DNA from: a virus
Length of the DNA stretch: 31,118 nucleotides
Direction: 5' to 3' (one strand)
IMG/VR virus record: IMGVR_UViG_3300042346_001122
Coordinates: 1 to 31,118 of that record
Made by a program: the position numbers and the translations under genes. Below the pieces are notes generated by a model. The model had not been told where the DNA came from, ran no database searches, and was given only the letters and a program-made list of their open reading frames with translations. This document shows, piece by piece, positions 27,883-31,118 of the stretch (the first letter of the stretch is position 1; every line of letters starts with the position of its first letter).

Positions 27883-28373
27883 CTTCTGACAACTAACTGG
27901 GATTTTTTGGACTTTCCCACAGCTTCGTTAAGTTGCTGTTCTAAAGCCTCAATTGAGATTTCTTGATCAAAGTCTAAGAGGTTTTCCAACTCACACCCGG
28001 ACGCTTGATCAATTGCATTCTTATACTCAGGAATCCCAACCAATAAAGCCTTAGCAGACTCGATTTCATCGTCTGCAATTTCATTTAAGAAAGCCAATTG
28101 TTTTGCTTTTTTAAATAGTTTAGCATCTTCCCGCCCGGAGTTTTGACCCGCAACAATAACGGCTTTAGTGTTAACGATCGCGTTATCTTTAGCTTTCTTT
28201 TGGGTCTTAACAACTGCATCATTGAGTTGATCTGTTGTACTCCCTTTGGTGATAGCTGATTTAGGCTGTTTCGGTTGTTCCGTCTGGGTTTGGGGTTTCC
28301 GTGAGTTCTGATATAACTCGGTAAGTTCCTGTTCCGTTGTGTTGTCGGTAGCTTGAGATTCTTGATAGGACAT
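27867..28373 (-). CDS. Hypothetical protein, with -1 frameshift extension possible
   Basis: The zero-frame product has 168 residues: a Gln/Thr-rich disordered N-terminus (1-45), a helical middle (TKKAKDNAIVN-like, then ESAKALLVGIPEYKNAIDQA) and a helical end (ISIEALEQQLNEAVGKSKKS) closing SFFGE. Behind AAGGAG at ATG 28373. Near the end the heptamer T TTT TTC lies in the right frame for a -1 slip; the shifted frame runs to 27766, adding 36 residues. No family is recognised. The gene overlaps the one above by 113 bases in another frame. Its product may be a regulator or scaffold of the membrane operon. Confidence 0.6.
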   Translation of the reverse strand: MSYQESQATDNTTEQELTELYQNSRKPQTQTEQPKQPKSAITKGSTTDQLNDAVVKTQKKAKDNAIVNTKAVIVAGQNSGREDAKLFKKAKQLAFLNEIADDEIESAKALLVGIPEYKNAIDQASGCELENLLDFDQEISIEALEQQLNEAVGKSKKSQLVVRSFFGE

Positions 28374-28731
28374 CGACTTTAAACTCCTTAAATAGTTGTG
28401 TTGTGTTTAGCATTAACATCTTCTGGAAAACTTCTATCTCGATAGATAAACCGTTGTTTAAACAGTGGTGATAGAGGCTTTGGAACTGGTAATAGGTATG
28501 ATGTTGATATTTGGAACTAACAAAGATATGTAGGAGGTATAAAACGTTTAATTCTGCCCATCCTACAGGTTTTCTTTTAATCCCCAATATCCCTTTGCGT
28601 TCGGCAATAGTCTGGTGAGAAACTTTAAAGATTAACTGGATTTCCTCTGAGGAAAAAGGCTGTAAAGCGTCTTCGTCTTTGAGGTGTATCATCTTTCGGG
28701 TTCCCCCTTTCCTTGTCTCAAAATTAGCCAT
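28261..28731 (-). CDS. HTH regulator-like protein
   Basis: A 156-residue protein. Residues about 26-60 look like a MerR- or HTH-type start: LQPFSSEEIQLIFKVSHQTI, then AERKGILGIKRKPVG. The middle is aromatic and helical (LNVLYLLHIFVSSKYQHHTY, then YQFQSLYHHCLNN), and the end is a Thr/Glu-rich tail. The start may be 28731 or ATG 28692 (MIHLKDEDALQPF, behind AGGGGG); the latter puts the HTH close to the N-terminus. It may regulate the large membrane operon downstream. Its last 113 bases overlap the next gene. Confidence 0.5.
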   Translation of the reverse strand: MANFETRKGGTRKMIHLKDEDALQPFSSEEIQLIFKVSHQTIAERKGILGIKRKPVGWAELNVLYLLHIFVSSKYQHHTYYQFQSLYHHCLNNGLSIEIEVFQKMLMLNTTQLFKEFKVDVLSRISSYRQHNGTGTYRVISELTETPNPDGTTETA

Positions 28732-28801
28732 TCATGGTTTAGTACACCTCTCCTTCTTAGATTGACTCAGGCTTGATTTAACCTGATGTACCAATAATAA
28801 A

Positions 28802-28820
28802 CCCACCGCAAAGGGTGGGC
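28802..28820 (-). terminator. Terminator-like hairpin, minus strand
   Basis: CCCACC (28802-28807) pairs with GGTGGG (28814-28819) around GCAAAG; on the minus strand TTTATTATTG follows. It ends the small-gene unit that stops at 28855 and stands in front of the next operon. Confidence 0.7.
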
Positions 28821-28854
28821 ATAGGGGAAAATACATCTGGGGTGGAATTTGCCA

Positions 28855-29058
28855 CTACTGATTATTCTTTTCTTGCCATTCCATAACATAAAGCGTGTGT
28901 TTGCAAAATCGTTTCAATACATCTCGGTCAACCCATAAGTCCACAAAGGTATTATCTTGATTAATCGTTGTAATACAGTATTGACCATTAACCTTTTGCC
29001 CTAATTTTATTTCCCCTTTTAGGTAATGGACTTCTTGAGAGTGTGAATAATTGTCCAT
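28855..29058 (-). CDS. Hypothetical protein, 67 residues
   Basis: A 67-residue protein with a beta-rich middle (HYLKGEIKLGQKVNGQYCI, TFVDLWVDRDVLKRFC) and a Trp/Glu end. Its ATG shares bases with the stop of the HTH gene above (TAATG). Not recognised. Tight coupling and normal composition make it likely real. Confidence 0.55.
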   Translation of the reverse strand: MDNYSHSQEVHYLKGEIKLGQKVNGQYCITTINQDNTFVDLWVDRDVLKRFCKHTLYVMEWQEKNNQ

Positions 29059-29255
29059 TATATTTTTCCCTCTGATTGTGCTAACAAACCTAAGTGGCGA
29101 CGAAATTGAACGTATTGGGGTTTAGGGTCGTAGCCTTTGCGACGGTGATTTTTTACCGTGTCAGGGTCGGCTCCTGTTAACAATGAAATTTGGTTGATGG
29201 ATTTTCCGGTAAGTAAACGAAATTCATCTACAGATAGTTCTTTTTGTGCAAACAT
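29058..29255 (-). CDS. Small HTH protein
   Basis: A 65-residue protein behind GAGGCTATTACA. FRLLTGKSINQISLLTGADP, then DTVKNHRRKGYDPKPQYVQF gives a helix-turn-helix with a basic recognition helix (TVKNHRRKG). No further domain. It is a minimal DNA-binding protein, possibly a repressor of its own unit, and lies divergent from the RHH gene at 29381 with an intervening palindromic hairpin. Confidence 0.65.
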   Translation of the reverse strand: MFAQKELSVDEFRLLTGKSINQISLLTGADPDTVKNHRRKGYDPKPQYVQFRRHLGLLAQSEGKI

Positions 29256-29293
29256 TGTAATAGCCTCAACTGGGTTAAAGAATGGGTTGGGGT

Positions 29294-29324
29294 GGGGCTG
29301 ATCGGCTGATATCCGGTCAGCCCC
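29294..29324. promoter_or_regulatory. Palindromic hairpin between divergent genes
   Basis: GGGGCTGATCGG (29294-29305) pairs with CCGGTCAGCCCC (29313-29324), with one G-T pair, around a 7-base loop. Weak T-run on the plus side. It lies upstream of both divergent small regulators (29255 minus, 29381 plus), so it may be an operator or attenuator rather than a gene terminator. Confidence 0.55.
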
Positions 29325-29380
29325 TTTCAGTATTTGTGTTAATGTTATGCTGATTATATGCTAAACGACATAAAAAAACA

Positions 29381-29632
29381 ATGGACAAAAGGTATAGAAT
29401 TACGATTAAGATCCCTGCGTGGCATAATAAGCGATTAAGGGAATGGGCAGCACTCAAGGGTGTAGCACCCACAACCTTGGCGGGTAACGTATTGCAAGCT
29501 CGAATAGAAGCAAACGACGAACAAATTGTGGCGATGTTAAAGTCTCGGTCTGAGGATGAAGGATTAACTATTGAGGAATTTATTAAAAAGATTGTCAATG
29601 ATTCAGATGATCAAGAAAAGCCCACTAGGTAG
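29381..29632 (+). CDS. Ribbon-helix-helix protein
   Basis: An 83-residue protein. The start RYRITIKIPAWHNKRLREWA, then ALKGVAPTTLAGNVLQARIE is an RHH fold: a strand (RITIKIP) followed by two helices, and then an acidic helical tail. Proteins with this N-terminus are common in cyanobacterial plasmids and phages. It is alone on the plus strand, flanked by minus-strand genes, with a palindromic site upstream. It is probably a repressor. A toxin partner is not seen. Confidence 0.7.
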   Translation: MDKRYRITIKIPAWHNKRLREWAALKGVAPTTLAGNVLQARIEANDEQIVAMLKSRSEDEGLTIEEFIKKIVNDSDDQEKPTR

Positions 29633-29658
29633 AGTGAGCTTCTTTGGAGTTACCGGGA

Positions 29659-29988
29659 CTAAAACAAACTTAATTGACCTTCACTAACCGTTTTACTTTT
29701 GGGATTGTTCCACGACTCCCCCCTAGAGTTTACACAATTTCGCCAGTGAGGGTAGGTTTTAAATGGCTTGCCTAGCGCGATAAACTTTTGAATTAACCGC
29801 AGTTCCTCAAGCCATATCTTGTAGGGTGAATGTTCCCTGATTCCGAAGGGGTAGCGGTCGTTGCAATACTTCCGGGCATCCTTAGAGTTGGTTTGTTCGC
29901 CCAAACAAGCGCATTGCATCTCATACTCAAGGAGGGAGTTTGATATTCGATTAATCGCATGATCACGCCACGATACTGATTTTTTCAT
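29659..29988 (-). CDS. Hypothetical protein with C-terminal clamp-binding motif
   Basis: A 109-residue protein. The sequence is basic and helical in the first half (DHAINRISNSLLEYEMQCAC) and ends SEGQLSLF, so its last five residues are QLSLF (105-109), the bacterial sliding-clamp-binding consensus. The phage methylase at 18762 has the same motif at its N-terminus. I do not recognise a domain between. Known: peptides of this kind dock to DnaN. Inferred: this may bind, load on or inhibit the host beta clamp. It begins one base after the stop of the 57-residue gene. Confidence 0.6.
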   Translation of the reverse strand: MKKSVSWRDHAINRISNSLLEYEMQCACLGEQTNSKDARKYCNDRYPFGIREHSPYKIWLEELRLIQKFIALGKPFKTYPHWRNCVNSRGESWNNPKSKTVSEGQLSLF

Positions 29989-29989
29989 T

Positions 29990-30163
29990 TCAACTACCTT
30001 CTGAACGATAATTCAACCAATACCAAAAAGCAATGATCTGGTAGTCGTAGCGACTTTTGCGGTAGACAAGATTCCACCATATTTTAAAGTTAACTGTGCA
30101 GTCATGGATTCCGTCATAGAGTCCGCCACGGGTTTCGTCGCGCATCCGATCAAATAATTTCAT
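29990..30163 (-). CDS. Small hypothetical protein, 57 residues
   Basis: A 57-residue frame from ATG 30163 to TGA 29990-29992, with GAGG 9 bases upstream. It begins MKLFDRMRDETRGGLYDGIH and is aromatic and basic near the end (IAFWYWLNYRSEGS). Not recognised. The next gene starts one base after its stop, so they are likely coupled. Confidence 0.6.
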   Translation of the reverse strand: MKLFDRMRDETRGGLYDGIHDCTVNFKIWWNLVYRKSRYDYQIIAFWYWLNYRSEGS

Positions 30164-30196
30164 TGTTTTAATCCTCTAGGGTCTGAGTAGTGGCAG

Positions 30197-30595
30197 TCAT
30201 AGGCTTGTAATATTTAATTGAATGGGAACCTCGTAGCTTGTCAGCAAACCCTTTTTACTCATCTTTGCTAACTCAACCTGAACGTCTGCTATTTCAAATT
30301 GAATCTTTTTCTCGGCTCCCAATGGGGTGACTCCATCACAATTCAGGACTTCAATTAAATTCTCTAGGGTGATTTTTATATCCTTCTCAGTCCCATAAAG
30401 AAGGCGAATCATATAGAGGATGTAAGTAAATTTATTGATCCCCCCTGATATCAAGTCACACTGCAAGTTATAGATGTCTAAGTGTAGTTTTCCCTGTTTG
30501 TTCATCATTGTTCCCTGATTCTTTTCAACAGGGGACTTGTCTGCAAACTGAATAACGTTATCAATTGATTCAGACTCGGGTTCAACTTGTAACAT
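30197..30595 (-). CDS. Hypothetical protein, 132 residues
   Basis: A 132-residue protein behind AGGAGAAT. The first 35 residues are polar; the rest is helical and mixed (LDIYNLQCDLISGGINKFTY, then ITLENLIEVLNCDGVTPLG and IQFEIADVQVELAKMSKKGL). No known domain. It may be a partner of the two small proteins above it in the same minus-strand unit. Confidence 0.55.
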   Translation of the reverse strand: MLQVEPESESIDNVIQFADKSPVEKNQGTMMNKQGKLHLDIYNLQCDLISGGINKFTYILYMIRLLYGTEKDIKITLENLIEVLNCDGVTPLGAEKKIQFEIADVQVELAKMSKKGLLTSYEVPIQLNITSL

Positions 30596-30604
30596 GAGAT
30601 TCTC

Positions 30605-30895
30605 CTATCTAATAAATGGAATTGCATTGTCTTTTAAAACCTCAAACCACTGCGCCTCTGTTGGCATCAGGTGTTCGTTATTTTTGAATGGATAAGGGAA
30701 TATTCTCCTTGCTATTTTTGACGCTGCGATCGCATCTCTTTTTGTAGCAAACCAACCAGGAAAACGTACCCCAAACGGAATATAAGTTATCCCCCAATAA
30801 TCATCATCAAGTCGGTTAACTGCCAACCATTTTCTAGCTGTGGCTTGAGCTTTTCCTAGTCCATAAATTGTCTGTGTTGTAATTGTTTTTCTCAT
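30605..30895 (-). CDS. Hypothetical protein, 96 residues
   Basis: A 96-residue basic protein with a Trp-rich centre (KWLAVNRLDDDYWGITYIPF, then GVRFPGWFATKRDAIAASKI). It overlaps the gene above by 4 bases (ATGA). Similar short proteins with W..T..DA..AS patterns occur as small regulatory or DNA-mimic-like ORFs, but I cannot assign one. Behind CAAGGAGAAC. Contains a HIP1 site. Confidence 0.55.
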   Translation of the reverse strand: MRKTITTQTIYGLGKAQATARKWLAVNRLDDDYWGITYIPFGVRFPGWFATKRDAIAASKIARRIFPYPFKNNEHLMPTEAQWFEVLKDNAIPFIR

Positions 30896-31077
30896 GTTCT
30901 CCTTGTCCTTGTAATAACCGATGTCGGGGTTCCTTTCCAGTTTTCTTCAATAAAAAACTTGTCACTACCTAGAAGGTTTAACCTTTCACATTCCTTTCTA
31001 GCTTCGCTGTGTCTTGAACTTGAAAATACAACTTGACCTAAACTATTCTTGACTACAAAGCCTTTAAATTCGCTCAT
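30892..31077 (-). CDS. Small hypothetical protein, 61 residues
   Basis: A 61-residue protein behind AGGAGG (a very good site) at ATG 31077. It begins MSEFKGFVVKNSLGQVVFSS and reads as a beta hairpin followed by a helix (SEARKECERLNLLGSDK). The pattern (strand, strand, then a helix with A.KECERLN) is seen in small single-domain cyanobacterial and phage proteins. It is the first gene of its unit in the window. Not assigned. Confidence 0.55.
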   Translation of the reverse strand: MSEFKGFVVKNSLGQVVFSSSRHSEARKECERLNLLGSDKFFIEENWKGTPTSVITRTRRT

Positions 31078-31118
31078 TGTCCTCCTGTTAATTTGTTAAA
31101 AAAAGGGGTAGTTCAAGG

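Noticed and set aside
1-31118. CRISPR array
   Set aside because: No set of spaced direct repeats of 25-40 bases was seen; the only tandem repeat (21193-21246) has no spacers.

Overview
The window looks like part of a tailed-phage genome or prophage from a cyanobacterial host. Evidence for the host is about eleven copies of GCGATCGC (HIP1, the octamer over-represented in many cyanobacteria), for example at 179, 4758, 6427, 11826, 18184, 19128, 20681, 20719, 23093, 23971 and 30727, and a small protein with the cyanobacterial vMAP-N type helical domain. Evidence for a virus is a head block, a tail-fibre-like gene, an AntA/AntB-type antirepressor, phage DNA-adenine methylase, a RuvC-like resolvase and cell-wall hydrolases. 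No integrase, large terminase or portal gene is visible, so the genome clearly continues outside the window.

Layout. 1-6092 (mostly minus strand) is a head module read right to left: an HTH protein, a DUF1360-like membrane protein, a small ORF, a Mu-gpF-like minor head protein, a probable prohead protease, an HK97-fold-type major capsid protein with an N-terminal scaffold-like coiled coil, a zinc-ribbon protein, a neck-like protein and a tail-fibre-like protein that runs off the left edge. Two plus-strand genes are inserted (an XRE regulator at 3108 and a small beta-rich ORF at 4092).

6135-9821 (plus strand) is a tight four-gene cassette: ParB-like/zinc-ribbon protein, C5-cytosine DNA methyltransferase, asparagine-synthetase-like amidotransferase and a CmoA-like carboxy-SAM synthase. 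The methyltransferase carries Arg instead of the near-invariant Asn of motif X, the position at which an engineered Lys makes a C5-methyltransferase accept carboxy-SAM. Together the genes suggest a DNA hypermodification pathway: SAM plus prephenate to carboxy-SAM, transfer to cytosine giving 5-carboxymethylcytosine, then glutamine-dependent amidation to 5-carbamoylmethylcytosine. This is the main finding and is an inference from sequence.

9830-12700 holds an antirepressor and a minus-strand set of small accessory genes; three unrelated genes here share a structured 5' leader with a conserved hairpin and a possible Shine-Dalgarno-sequestering stem. 12766-18637 holds virion-like genes, including a GH10-like glycosidase domain and a 769-residue protein of unknown function. 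18762-21059 holds a phage Dam-type methylase with an N-terminal sliding-clamp motif and small accessory genes. 21233-28731 (minus strand) holds a resolvase, an HTH protein, a GH108 muramidase, a membrane-anchored M23 peptidase, several small membrane proteins, an FtsK/HerA-type membrane ATPase and a gene with a canonical -1 frameshift heptamer. 28855-31077 is a run of small, mostly unrecognised accessory genes.
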